Of a stretch of 64,000 nt of DNA, positions 1-10,976 are shown in pieces (within the stretch, counting starts at the first letter, position 1; each line of letters starts with the position of its first letter). The DNA lies in NCBI GenBank assembly GCA_019203745.1, contig CP078104.1, forward strand, positions 124,001 through 188,000, given 5' to 3'. This DNA is from Chryseobacterium sp. E1. Lineage in GTDB: Bacteria; Bacteroidota; Bacteroidia; Flavobacteriales; Weeksellaceae. Made by a program: the position numbers and the translations under genes. The notes under the pieces are model-generated. The model was given only the letters and a program-made list of their open reading frames with translations, was not told the origin of the DNA and searched no databases.

Positions 1-248
1 TCTGGGATAACAATATTTTCATCACATGTCATTACGAATTTATCATTTCTAAAACCATATGGATCGATAATGTAAGTATTATTTGTATTATTTATAACTT
101 TAAACATATATGGATCTTTACCATCAAAAATTCTATTTAGCGAAATTTGTTTGCCTTCAAACAAAATATCAACTTCTTGTTTAGTATTTAGTTTTATCTG
201 TGCATTAAGGTGAATAATACTGAATAGTAATAAAATTAGAAACTTCAT
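1..248 (-). CDS. Putative exported immunity protein C (partial, runs off left edge)
   Basis: The open frame begins at 248 and continues past base 1, so only the first 82 codons are visible. It starts with a Sec signal peptide (MKFLILLLFSIIHLNAQ, likely cut before or at the Gln). The rest is polar and beta-rich, with a stretch KVINNTNNTYIIDPYGF that loosely resembles a stretch of the lipoprotein at 2336-2968 (FILKNPTKYDYVFYSFG). It starts 18 bases after the stop of orphan tip C, the position an immunity gene takes after a polymorphic toxin tip. The immunity role is inferred from position and export signal only; no family is recognised. Confidence 0.55.
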   Translation of the reverse strand, partial: MKFLILLLFSIIHLNAQIKLNTKQEVDILFEGKQISLNRIFDGKDPYMFKVINNTNNTYIIDPYGFRNDKFVMTCDENIVIP

Positions 249-266
249 ATTATTAAAATGTATAGT

Positions 267-1066
267 TTAATAAAAATTTAGGGTATATCCCATTTCAACC
301 TTAAAATTATCTTGGTTTGGATCCTTTACACCTATCCAATCATAAACATATTTATATGCTCTATATTCCATTAAAGCGTTAATATTTGGTAATCTCCAAA
401 AACTTTATAAAAACCGCTAACATAGTCAATTGAATGAACTAGTTCATGCAAAAATACTTCCGCAAATCTACTAATAGGTCCAGTATGTAAAGATATTGCA
501 TATATCATTTGTCCTTTACCATTAGTAATGCCCCAAGCTGGTTTTCCGCCACCAGCAACTAGGTTTCCATTTTTATTTATTGAAATTTTTGGCTATCATT
601 ACTCTTCCATTCTGCAATAGCTCCTGCTTCATCAGCAAATTTTGCCCAACCAGAGCCTAAGTTCCACATATCTTTAAAAACTATTTGTAGAATTTCCAAA
701 GTTTGTTTTGTTGTACAGTCATTATTAATTCCGCTATCTCCTAATTTTTTTGTCCAATCTATTCTGTAAAACTTTTTTAACAATTTTATTACCTCCCAAA
801 TGCCCTAAATGATTCAATCCACTAGTAATAATTCCTTGCCTGAAACCATCCCAGAAGTTTCCTCCTGCAATGGTAGAGGAGATTCCGCCGGATAAGCCTC
901 CCATGGCAAGCATTGTTGCCTTCATATAATCTCTTCCAAAGGTATTATAAACAGTTCTGGTATCGGTACTTGCACCAAAATTTATACCTAAACTTTGTAT
1001 TCCACTGGCCATGAAGGAAGAATTTGCCCTGCTCAATTCTGCTGCTTCAAAGAGGGCTTTTCTCAA
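267..1066 (-). CDS. Orphan RHS C-terminal cassette C: hinge plus HExxH metallopeptidase-like tip
   Basis: A displaced copy of the end of the RHS protein at 2981-9729. The first ~85 codons (about 1051 to 806) repeat its hinge, including the end motif SGLNHLGH, after which sequence becomes unrelated. The tip carries a zinc-protease motif, FLHELVHSIDY, encoded near 430-465, followed about 25 residues later by MEYRAYKYV, whose Glu could be the third zinc ligand of a gluzincin. It ends GYTLNFY-stop at 267. There is no signal peptide, no RHS repeat and no convincing start, so it is probably silent until recombined onto the full-length gene. The frame is broken near 740, 590 and 405, mostly in homopolymers, and joins if single bases are corrected. 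Confidence 0.7.
806..1051 (-). repeat. RHS hinge repeat, copy C
   Basis: Direct repeat of the segment at 3535-3780, about 246 bases, roughly nine bases in ten identical by eye. It encodes the conserved hinge from SFMASGIQSLGINFG to SGLNHLGH. Similarity stops sharply on the tip side and again in the GAxS-like segment on the RHS side. Confidence 0.85.
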
Positions 1067-1068
1067 AC

Positions 1069-1592
1069 TTAATCCACTGACTCAGATTCTTGTACTATAA
1101 TAAATGCTTTTCCTTTCTTCTCATCAATATAAAAATTTGAAAAACTTACTTCGATATATGAGCTATATTTTATTTTATCATCTGAATTTATTAATTTCAA
1201 ATTTTCATTTTGCAAATTATTTGGAATACTTTCTATATTAAATGAAAGATATTTTGATTGTTTATTAATATTAATCCTTGTTTATTTATTAATTCAAAAT
1301 AATCATTCTTGCAATTCTCTACTATATTAAAACCTTCAATTTCTACTATACTCTCACAATGATCATTAATAAAGTTCTTTGCACCTATTTTTTTTTGTAC
1401 AGTAATACGAGAAAATTCCTTCTCGTTTTTGGTAATCCATATAAATTTGAAATAAAATAATTAATATTTTCAATAATTATTTCTTGTCCGATTTCTTCTG
1501 TTGATTGACTTTTAATGACAAGAAAAAAATAGTAAAGGTAAAATGCAAAATACAACTTTAAAATTTCCAGTTAAATTTAATAGACATTTCAT
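1069..1592 (-). CDS. Putative exported immunity protein B
   Basis: The ATG at 1592 lies inside the end of tip B (overlap of about 35 bases), a close toxin-immunity coupling. The N-terminus (MKCLLNLTGN then a hydrophobic run CILPLLFF) is a signal peptide or membrane anchor. Depending on how the 7-T run near 1526 is read, it leads either into a lipobox-like FFSC and an early stop, or into the longer frame continuing KSQSTEEIGQE; the latter reaches the C-terminus ...QESESVD at 1069 after further frame corrections near 1425, 1280 and other A/T runs. No family recognised. Immunity function is inferred from position and export signal. Confidence 0.5.
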
Positions 1593-2272
1593 AAGCATTG
1601 TTTTTATTTATTGTAGTACCAAATGTTTTTATTTTCCCAATAATCACCATAATCTGAATATCTACTAGATTTTGGAGCATCACTGGGCAAAATAAGGCTT
1701 GCTCTTCCCCAATGTACAAATTCATGAAGTACTGTTTCTGCAAGAAGAAAAGATGTTGCCTGGATTGTTGTAGATAAAGATGCAGATTCTAAACCTCTGA
1801 CGAAAATTGCAGATATAAAGCTTGCTTTTCCATACGGACTACTATATCCAGACTCACCATATTTTCCAGATTTAGAAAAATTCTTCAATAATATGACTTG
1901 CCCTTCAGTACTTTTAATATCCATATATTCTAATATTTTAGCTTTTTCAATACCTGAATCTACCGAAAGTTGATTTAATATTTGGGGATTTGCAGTTAAG
2001 TAGTCTTTCAATTTTGAAAGAACTTTAAAAAAGCGTGGATATTTCTCTTGTATTGATGCTAACGCTTGTTGTCTTGTTATTCCTTGACTTATTTCTTCCG
2101 TAACCATATGCCCCAAATAATTCAACCCACTGGTAATAATGCCCTGTCTGAAACCATCCCAGAAGTTTCCTCCGGCAATGGTAAGAGATTCCGAAGGAGG
2201 ATAAGCTCCCCATAATAAGCATTATTCCCTTCATATAATATCTACCAAAGGCATTATAAACAGTTCTGATTT
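1558..2272 (-). CDS. Orphan RHS C-terminal cassette B: hinge plus HExxH metallopeptidase-like tip
   Basis: Starts in a shorter, more diverged copy of the RHS hinge (RTVYNAFGRYYMKG... to SGLNYLGHMVTEE) with no start codon or signal peptide of its own. The tip (about 170 residues) includes LAETVLHEFVHWGR, an HExxH zinc motif, and ends YEMSIKFNWKF after correcting one A in a run near 1623; the uncorrected frame stops 15 bases later at YYNK. A Glu close to the end could complete the metal site. Tip B differs in sequence from tips A and C outside the hinge and the zinc motif. Probably a silent reservoir cassette; its partner is the exported protein that overlaps its end. Confidence 0.7.
2112..2271 (-). 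repeat. RHS hinge repeat, copy B (shorter, diverged)
   Basis: About 160 bases matching the tip-proximal part of the hinge at 3535-3780, encoding TIAGGNFWDGFRQGIITSG and NYLGH. It carries small indels around 2190-2215 and begins only at the RTVYN portion, so it is shorter on the RHS side than copy C. Confidence 0.8.
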
Positions 2273-2335
2273 CTAATTAAATCTATGCTCAGATTTTATA
2301 TTTTTGTTCGTTTATAGAATATTCTTGAACTCTCT

Positions 2336-2968
2336 TTAATCAAATTCTAATAGTATTTTTTCTGTCTTTAATTTACCATGAAATATTTTGATATTATTTC
2401 TTTTTAATGAGTCTAAATCTATGGGAGTTAAGTACTCTTTTATTTTAACACTATCAAAATCAATTTCTATCTGAATGAAATATTTTTTATTTTTCTTCAA
2501 CGAAAAGTATGATCCAGTGGACTTAACCTGATCAACTAATAAAGCTATATCTCTATTAAAAATCTTTTTTTTCTTTGAATTTAGGAAAATACTATTTTTC
2601 TTCATTTCTCTATTACTAGCAAACCAATATACATCTCTATGAAACCCCTTAGAGCTAAAATAATTCATGCTTATAGAGTCTGATTTGTAGCTTCTAAAAT
2701 AGTTTCTGCTATTAATAAAAATATCTTTTTCATTTATACTATTATTTTTTTCGTCTTCAATAATTATCTTATTATCATTTATTATAGAAGCTCCATCAAT
2801 TCCTGTAGAACCAAAAGAATAAAATACATAGTCATATTTTGTTGGATTCTTTAAAATAAACTTATGATGAATATTGTTAGCCATGAATTTATTTTCAAAG
2901 AAATTGTAATCAACCTTTGAGCTACATGAGCAAAATAATATTAAAATAAAAACGAATAGATATTTCAT
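2336..2968 (-). CDS. Lipoprotein, putative immunity protein A
   Basis: An unbroken 210-residue frame starting 12 bases after the stop of the RHS protein. The N-terminus MKYLFVFILILFCSCSSK is a lipoprotein signal with lipobox FCSC or CSC, so the product should be anchored in the envelope. The body is rich in Lys, Asn, Phe and Tyr with no recognised domain. Its place directly behind the active toxin tip is the standard place for the cognate immunity gene. The function is inferred from this; a periplasmic anchor would fit a toxin that works in the envelope rather than the cytosol. Confidence 0.65.
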   Translation of the reverse strand: MKYLFVFILILFCSCSSKVDYNFFENKFMANNIHHKFILKNPTKYDYVFYSFGSTGIDGASIINDNKIIIEDEKNNSINEKDIFINSRNYFRSYKSDSISMNYFSSKGFHRDVYWFASNREMKKNSIFLNSKKKKIFNRDIALLVDQVKSTGSYFSLKKNKKYFIQIEIDFDSVKIKEYLTPIDLDSLKRNNIKIFHGKLKTEKILLEFD

Positions 2969-2980
2969 TATAAAATATAT

Positions 2981-5900
2981 TTATTGACCATATTGATTGT
3001 ATAACCTAGTAGCTTCTAATTGCCAATTTTTAGATGTTTGTATACTATAATTGTAATCACTGCCTGAACCAGAATATGCAGCCTCCCACATGTATGCAGC
3101 TGCTTCAGAATTAGCTTGGGCATATTCTCTTGAATGAGAAGAAACAAAACTCTTCCACATAGAATGCATTCCTAGAGACTCATTCATAACATGTACTAAT
3201 TCATGGCCTATAGTTCGAGCAACTCCAATCCATGTATCGGCTGTATCCCACCATAACTCAACAGTGCTTCCCCCATTACCATTTGGTGTTGTAACAGCTT
3301 GAGTAGGATTATTTGCGTCTCTTCCTATATTTTTAATTTTAAACCATACAACAGTTCCTTGCTTATTTTTCATAAATAATTCATTTAAAATAGGAACTTC
3401 TTTTACTAACCTTATTAGATCTTCTTTTCTTCCAGAAAATTTAGTATATGCATTGTCTTTACCCACAATTTTTTCTACTTGCTTAATTAATTTTTCAAAA
3501 TTTGATCTATCCAAGCCTTCTGTTACTATATGTCCCAAATGATTCAATCCACTAGTAATAATTCCTTGTCTGAAACCATCCCAGAAGTTTCCTCCGGCAA
3601 TGGTAGAGGAAATACCCCAGACAAGCCTCCCATTACAAGCATTGTTGCCTTCATATAATCTCTGCCAAAAGTATTGTATACTGTTCTGGTTTCTGTACTT
3701 GCACCAAAATTTATACCTAAACTTTGTATTCCACTGGCCATGAAGGAAGAAATTGCCCCGCTCAATGCTCCTGCTTCAAATTTTCCACCATCAATAGCAG
3801 ACATAGCTCCACTTGTAAGGGCATGTGCCCCTGCTTCAAAGATAGCTTTTCCTACGGTAAGAACCTGTCCAAACAGTGAGGTCGCTGCGGCTCCGATCCC
3901 AAAACTTATAGCTCCGGAAACGGCTCCCATTACCGCCGCTTTTCCCATACCGTACCATACCGGGATGCCGCTTATCATATTCATGATGGCTTTGGTAGTG
4001 ATTGCTACCGCAATTCCAATAACAATGGCAGTACCAAGTGTTATTGCTTCATTCCCATCGATATCTACATACAGCAAGGGATTATTATATACATATCCAA
4101 ACCTGTTATAACTCTGGGTATTGAAAGGGTCCTGTACCAGATTATCCGGACTTAAGAATCTCCTTAGAACAGGATCATAGAGCCGGGCATTCATATTGAT
4201 AAGCCCCACTTTCCAAAGATGTTCGTGCCCTGTGTATCCTCTGTCCAGAAATAATGTATAATTGCTGATGGCTGTAAGATCTGTAATCATCTGCCCTGCA
4301 ACATTCACAATGCCTTTTAGATTACCCCATGCATCAAAGAAACGTTTTTCTACAACAGAACCATCTGTTTTAGAAATAGCCAGAATACTTCCTGTATTAT
4401 CACGATGCAGGTAATAGTTAGCATTCTCTGCAAGGCTTCCTCCATTCAACACTTCCTTTTTGATGTAGTTGGCGGTGTAAGGATCTCCGGTAACGTAGGA
4501 GATTAGCTGTGTTTTGCCATTCGCTTCTTTGGTAATTTCTACCGCAAAATCTGATGAATAGAACTTCTGCTGTCCTGTAACAGAAGATTTCATCGAATAC
4601 CTTGTTTTGAGAATATTGTACTCAAAACTCAAGTCTTCCTTGCCTGCCAGCGTAATTTGAAGCGGGCTTTTAAAGGCATTATATTTTATGGCCGCAAAAC
4701 CCCTTTGTGCATTTACATTCTGTCCGTTAGTATTGAAGTCTATGCCCTGAAGTTTGTAATCTGCTTCATTATAATTGTATTTACCAAGTTCTGTATTGGA
4801 GGTTATTCTTCCTCTCTTATCATAAGTGTACTGGTTGGTTATAACACCATTTACAGCTTCTGTCAGTAATCTGTTGAGGAGATCATAAGTAAAATCTTCC
4901 TTTTTCCAAAAATATTGTTTCTCCTGAAATTCAGAATCCCACGGGATGAATTCTGATTGTAATCCATATCCAGCGCCACATTTCCATTGTTGACATTCTG
5001 ATGTTTGGTGTTAAATAAAGAATAATCGAGATCATAGTACTGGTTCACCAAGGTATATCCATTTCCATATTCGGTCTGCTTTACCTGCCCTCTCGCATTC
5101 ACATCAGACAGATGCCATATCATAGCTCCTGTGGCATTGTCATTCTGCTGGATCAGAATTCCATTGGTATCATATACATTTTTAACAGTAGAGCTTGAAG
5201 TATAGTTAGGATTTACAAGGGTGGTAGACATACTTACAATATCGGCTCTTCCCAATGCATCGAAGGTAGTGGATGATGTATAAGTAAAATCGGGAGTCTG
5301 CTCTTTCTTACCCTTTATCCTGAAATATTGGTCATAATAAGTAGTGTAGGTAAATGTTTTTCCGTTGCTTATTCCTGTAATGGTTTCAGGAAGTTTGGTC
5401 TGACCATTGTAGGTGTAGGTCTTCTCTATAGCTGTATTTTCTGCTGCAGTATTCCCATAGGTCTTTTCCGTAAGAGGCCTTCCCAGATCATCATAGGTAT
5501 AAAGGGTATATCCTTTTGGGTTGGTTTCTTTGGTAATTCTGCTTAGAACGTCATATTCATAGGTGAAAACGCCGGCTGAAGGATCTACCATTTTTGTTTT
5601 ATTACCCCAACCATCAATTTCAAAGGTTGTTTTTATTCCTTCATAGTTTGTTTCTTTAATGGCTCCGTTAGGATAATAATAATAGTTGATAACACCACCA
5701 TGATCTTGCTGTCTTATGGTATGTCCCATTGCATCAAGCGTTTTGGAAGTCTTCTTACTTACACCGTCATCTACAGTTACTTTCAACCCTTCATAGCAGG
5801 TTATAATTTCATATCCTTTGTAATCGATATTTTTACCGGGCGGTTAAGTTCATCATATTCTATGGAGTTCCATCTTATGGGCTCCCCTTCATATAAAGGT

Positions 5901-8900
5901 TCTGAAAATTTTACTTTTCTGCCTAAAATATCATATTGGGTCTTTGCAGCAATCCATTTTCCATTAATAGCCTGTGTTTTAGACTGAATTTCTCTGTCAA
6001 ACTTATCAAAAGTTACAATAGTCTCTGTTCCCCTTCTCTTTTCTTATGAAGGTTATATAACCCACCTGTAGAAGCATCTGCTTCAGATTTGGATATGGTT
6101 GTTTTCTTTCCAAGAAAATCAGTGATTTCTTTGATATTTCCCCAGGAATCATAGGCATAAGCCGTGGTAAGCCCTAAAGGAGACACTTCAGATGATGTAC
6201 GTCCCAGTGCATCAATAACAGCTGTGGAAGACAGTCCATCAGGTGTAATAGTTTTATTTACATATCTGCCCGTGCTTTCATATTCATATGTAGTAGTTTG
6301 TGATGTTACCCCGGTTGTAGATAAGGTTTGGGTTTTCAGGTTCCCAATATTATCATAAGTATATGAAGTAATAACAGGTGCTACCCCAGATTGGTTTCCA
6401 TATTTTCTTGCCTGGGAAACACTTCCATCAGGAAAATAATCAGACTCGTCCCTGGTGGTAAAGGAAAGCCCGTCTTTAGAAACTATATTTTCGACAGATG
6501 CTATTTTCCCGTAGAAATAATGTTCTCCATTTGAAAACTCCGGCTTATAGCTGTAATTAGATATGGAAGAGCCTGCTCCGCTGAAATCCGTATAGACAGT
6601 TTTAAGCTTAAGATCATCTGCTTCATCATAAACATATTTTTTTCTAATGGTAACTTTTTCAGATAATCTATTGAAATTTCATCTGTGGCAAGGATCATAT
6701 ATTGATGGTTGCCTTGATCAAATTTTTTATTAACGGTCAGATTTTCCGTAAAGAATTTATTAATACCTCCATAAGTGGTATTCATTACCATATTATCCAT
6801 TTCAGGATATCTGGTTGTGATATTCCAGAAAACAGCATTTACAGGGTTTTTATTTATATATTTTCCATTTTTTATCTCAGATTCATATGCATCACTTGAA
6901 TAAGTCTTTTGAAATCCCATAAAACCTTTCCCCTCCAGGTGTTGTATACCATTTTCATATCGGTATTCCTTCGTCAGGATTTTGTTATCGAAGAGCGTAT
7001 GAATCTTCGCTACCAGATAAAGTGCAGGATTCGTTTTGTGAACATAATAAGGGTATCTAAGATCACCCTGTGGTCTATAAAGGTAAGTCACCTCACTATG
7101 ATCTTGTGAGAAGTACTTATCCTTAGGAATCATGTTTCTGTATTCCACCCTTTGTAAAACATCCGTACCATTATTAACCTCCTGAATTTGTTTTTCAAGA
7201 AATTACTGTTATCAATAACAATATCACTTGAAAAGCCTAATAAAGGATCATAAATATACACTCCTGATTGGGATGTGTTGAGGTAATCAAAATTTTTAGT
7301 AGAAAGAATAAGAGAAAGCGGAGATATTTTATTGTTCTCTAAAGAAAGAGTAGATAACTGTTGAAATGTGCCACCATTCAGATTTTTATTTTCATAAAAA
7401 TTAATCCGGTTAGCAATTACGGAATTAAATGATTCATACACAAGAGGAGCAGTCATTCTGGTTAAATTACTACCAAGATTATCGATAGAAACGCCAGCCA
7501 GAGAACCATTGGCATTATATTTTGCCTTTCCAAGTTTATTAAAGGTGATAATATCGGATCGTCCGTCATTGTTAAAATCAGTAATAACAATATTATGCGT
7601 AGAATATCTCGTATATGCATATTCATCGGGCTTCCCATTCCAGAATTTTTGCCAGAAAGTGGTCCTCTTAATATAATTGTTTTGAGAAGGCTTTAGGTAA
7701 GCTATTTTTTGTTGAGTATAATCTTCCTGGTTTTTTTCAAATGAAACCCCGTTTCCTGTGTATTTCCACCAAAGAAGTGTCTCAGTCTCCATTCTATAGT
7801 AAGTATCTGCAAGCTTCAGTCCGGAGTTATCATCCTCAGGGATTTCGTACACAGTTTGTGGAGTTATAAAATCAGTTAAGCCATCCCCATTAAAATCTCC
7901 TAGAAAAAGAGGCGTCTTACTTCCAAAATTGGAAAGAACAACATCTGATACCAAAGTACTCAGAGTATTGTTGCTGAAGTTTATTTTATAAACCGAATAC
8001 TTTGCATTATACTTATCTACGACGAGTAATTCGGAAATACCATCTCCGTCAAATTCTATAGGATAAATGTCTTTACCATGAAAAAATAAAGTTTCATTAA
8101 GAATAACAGGGGTGCCTGAACGGACATTCCAGAGTTTTGCTTTCCAATCTCTACCCAGTAAAGACGGTTTCCTCTGGTCAAATTTTTAGGTTCTATAATT
8201 AAGAAATCTACCAGACCGTCATTATTAAAATCTCCTTGTACATATTCCCTTCTGGTTTCATCACGGGTATAGGATGTTTCGTAGGTTCCATCACGGTAAT
8301 TATCATATGGGTCTGGTGGGATATAGGTCTGAACTTCTACCATTCCTCCTTTTACTGGAACAATTACTTTTCTCTGTTCGCCAGTAATCAGATTTTTGAC
8401 TTCAAAAGTAACTTCATCTTTCAGCTGTTGATTTGAAGGGTTGTTAGGATTAATTTCGTCAGCAGTTCCTACAGGTATTTCATTTACAACTATGAGCTGA
8501 TCTTTTTCCGTTATTTTATTATTCAAATCCAGTACTTTGCCAGAAAACAACAAAGTTCCTGAATTATTAACAGAAATACCCGAAACATGAGTAGAGGTTT
8601 CTCCTGCACCTACTTTTATATTATATCCACTAGTAATCCTTTCCTGGAAAATAGGCTGCATTTTGTTATTATCACTGGATAGAAAATTTCCCACTGTTAC
8701 ACTTCCCAGTCCTGTAGTATTGCTCCCTAATGTAGATTGTGGACTTCCACTGGTCATTTTTACTGTTCCCTGGAAAGATGTATTATAATTAAAATTAAGC
8801 GGTTTTAGGGTTTCTCCGTTTTCATTTGTGACAATAACTGTTCTTAAACGTTCTACAGTGTTATCTTCAATAAAGTCATGAGTAAGTATATATTTTCTGT

Positions 8901-9729
8901 ATAGAGGCGTATATGTAGATCCTGTAGCTACTTCTGATAAGACTTTTGATGTGATATAAGCTATTCCTTTTCTAAAGGCCTTAATATTTTTTTGTCTCAC
9001 CTTATATGTGAAGTTGATATAAAACTTATCATTGGCAGAACTTGTTCCTCCGTACGAAATTTTTGTAATAATTGGAACGTTATTTTCAAGCAGGTAAGAA
9101 TAATGAATTTCATTATTAAATGAATCTGCGAAAGATGAAATATAAAACTGTCCGTTTATCAGTTCTTTATATTTGGCAACTTTTCCATCAGGATATTGGA
9201 TGATAAATTGGTACTCACCTGATGAAGGCCTGCTTATTTTAACTTTAGAAAATTTTTCTGTAACAAAAGTGGTCTCATTAATTTTAATTAATCTTTGACC
9301 ATCTAAATAATAAGGATCTGTATTATCAAACTGACTTCCTATCGTAATACCATCTATTTCCTTACTCTTGCCACCACGTGATATCATAGAAAGTCCTACT
9401 ATGTTCCATCCCCATCCGGCCGGTCCGTTTCCTGCCAAACTATTATATGTAAGTGATATATTAGGTTGAAAACTATTCATTCCCTTTACAACTTCTATTG
9501 GAAGTGTATAAGTGAGAGCTCCTGACTCATTTACATTCATTTCTGCTTTCACAGAAGGATCCAAAATATTAGAATGGATTGTTTTGCGGCTAGAAAGATT
9601 GCTTTCCGCATAACCTGATGTGCTGTATTGTATTGGAATCTCCTTTGTCTGCTGAGAAGGAAATAAGGATAAGAGGATAAATAGGGAAAATAAGGAATAT
9701 ATTTTTGATCTCATTTGTGAAATTACCAT
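2981..9729 (-). CDS. Secreted SpvB/RHS-repeat polymorphic toxin with HExxH metallopeptidase-like tip
   Basis: About 2,250 residues when frame breaks are joined. Order: signal peptide (MRSKIYSLFSLFILLSLFPS; start at 9729 or the ATG at 9714), an SpvB-type N-terminal domain (VEVVKGMNSFQPNISLTYNS-like, GNGPAGWGWNIVGLS), FG-GAP/VCBS-like repeats (GDFNGDGLTDF, DFNNDGRSDI), many RHS YD-type repeats, and the RHS core end (RLYDPVLRRFLSPDNLVQ, YNRFGYVYNNPLLYVDIDG). A glycine/alanine-rich membrane-like hinge follows, ending SGLNHLGH, then a ~180-residue tip with TIGHELVHVMNE and a downstream SEAAAYMWE Glu. SpvB/RHS shells enclose and deliver toxic tips. The start overlaps the stop of the upstream sorting-domain protein. 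At least six frame breaks (about 8050, 7950, 7140, 6500-5790, 4860-4630, 3612) are mainly single-base homopolymer errors; at 3612 the orphan copies show one G is missing. Confidence 0.85.
3535..3780 (-). repeat. RHS hinge repeat, copy A (in the full-length gene)
   Basis: The reference copy of the hinge that recurs at 806-1051 and 2112-2271. In this copy the run encoding GGLSGG has lost one G compared with copy C, which throws the frame; the comparison shows the break is probably not genuine. Such repeats give homology for tip exchange. Confidence 0.85.
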
Positions 9730-10930
9730 TTTAAAATATTTTTAGATACTACCTGCCCGGAAGTTAAAGTGAAATTGGCTACAAATGTTCCTGGAAGCTG
9801 ATTCTGCATATTGAATGAAGTAGTATTGGATCCGGGAATGTAATTGTATAATTGAACTCCTGTAGAAGTAAAAATCTGAAGATTTAGAATTTTGCCCAAA
9901 GCAGCTCCAGACCAAGAAATGGCCACATTGTAACCACTGGTTGAGGTAACAGGATTAGGATAGATAGTGATATTACTTTTTATTTCTTCCAGTTCGTCAG
10001 CTGAAAATCCAGACGATCCCACAGGCGAAGTAGCGCTACCACTGCAATTAGTACCCAAAATCATATTTCCTGCACTGTCATAGGAGAAACAACTGCTTCC
10101 ATTCCCACTATAAGAGCCGGAAGGACTCTCAGAAATTTTTTCAATATTAATTGAACATATTTTATTAACAAGGATATTTACATTATTGGACCAGTCCAGG
10201 AAAGAATAGTAATTTTGGTGCTCATCTTTTACAACTTCATCATAACTTATCATATCCGGAACAAATGTTGCTTCTAAAGGATTAGGTGTGGCAGTGTAAT
10301 TATAGATATCATAACTATTGGGTTGATTATTGGGGTCTATTGTAGATTGTGGATTAGGATGGTGTTGTATCGATTTTATAGTATAGTATGCTGAGGGTGT
10401 ATTCCATATCCTTGGTACAAGATTGGTTTTGGGTTCATCCCTGAACTCCCACTTCATGAAACTTTTTTCAAAAAGTATATATCCATTAAGGGAGTATCCT
10501 AATGCAATACGATCTTTTCTATTTCTTAAAAGGATTTGATCCTGATATATAATCTGCTTTTCTTTACCCACTGTGGTAGCAAACAGTTCCGGGAATACAG
10601 TAGTATTGTAGGTAGAAGGACTGTAAGCAACGATCATAAACTCTCCACTCTTAATGGTTGTTTCAGGAAACCAAAATATTCCTGCAGATCTTTTAAGTAC
10701 CAGTTTTTAAGATTAATATCCTTATCACTGTAGTTGTAAATTTCAACAAATTCTCCCCTGTGATGTCTTTTAGAGTTCACCTCTGTAATTACTCCGTTGA
10801 TTTCTTTTTCGTAACGAAGCATCTCATTAAAGGGAGTATTATAATAAACCTCAGTAATAAGAAGCTGAGAATAAAATAAACTTCCACCAGATATAAATAA
10901 AAGAACAGAAATAATAGATTTCATTCTCAT
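9723..10930 (-). CDS. Lamin-tail domain protein with type IX secretion sorting domain
   Basis: Begins with a signal peptide (MRMKSIISVLLFISGGSLFYSQ) and then a lamin-tail-like segment (LLITEVYYN... GEFVEIYNYSDKDINLKNWYL), a surface-protein fold. The last ~80 residues are a typical T9SS type A C-terminal sorting domain: IYPNPVTS, a central beta-rich part, and a final GTFVANFTLTSGQVVSKNIL. The product should cross the outer membrane by the type IX system and be attached to or released from the surface. One frame break near 10636 splits it. Its stop overlaps the RHS start (ATGGTAA), so the two are probably translationally coupled, which suggests a shared role in display or delivery; that link is inference. 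Confidence 0.85.
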
Positions 10931-10976
10931 GTATGTTTAGTATTTTGATGTGATTATTGCCCCTGATTAATACTCC

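Noticed and set aside
8056..9729. SpvB ADP-ribosyltransferase toxin
   Set aside because: Only the SpvB-type N-terminal shell domain is present; no ADP-ribosyltransferase motif was found, and the toxic part is the C-terminal tip.
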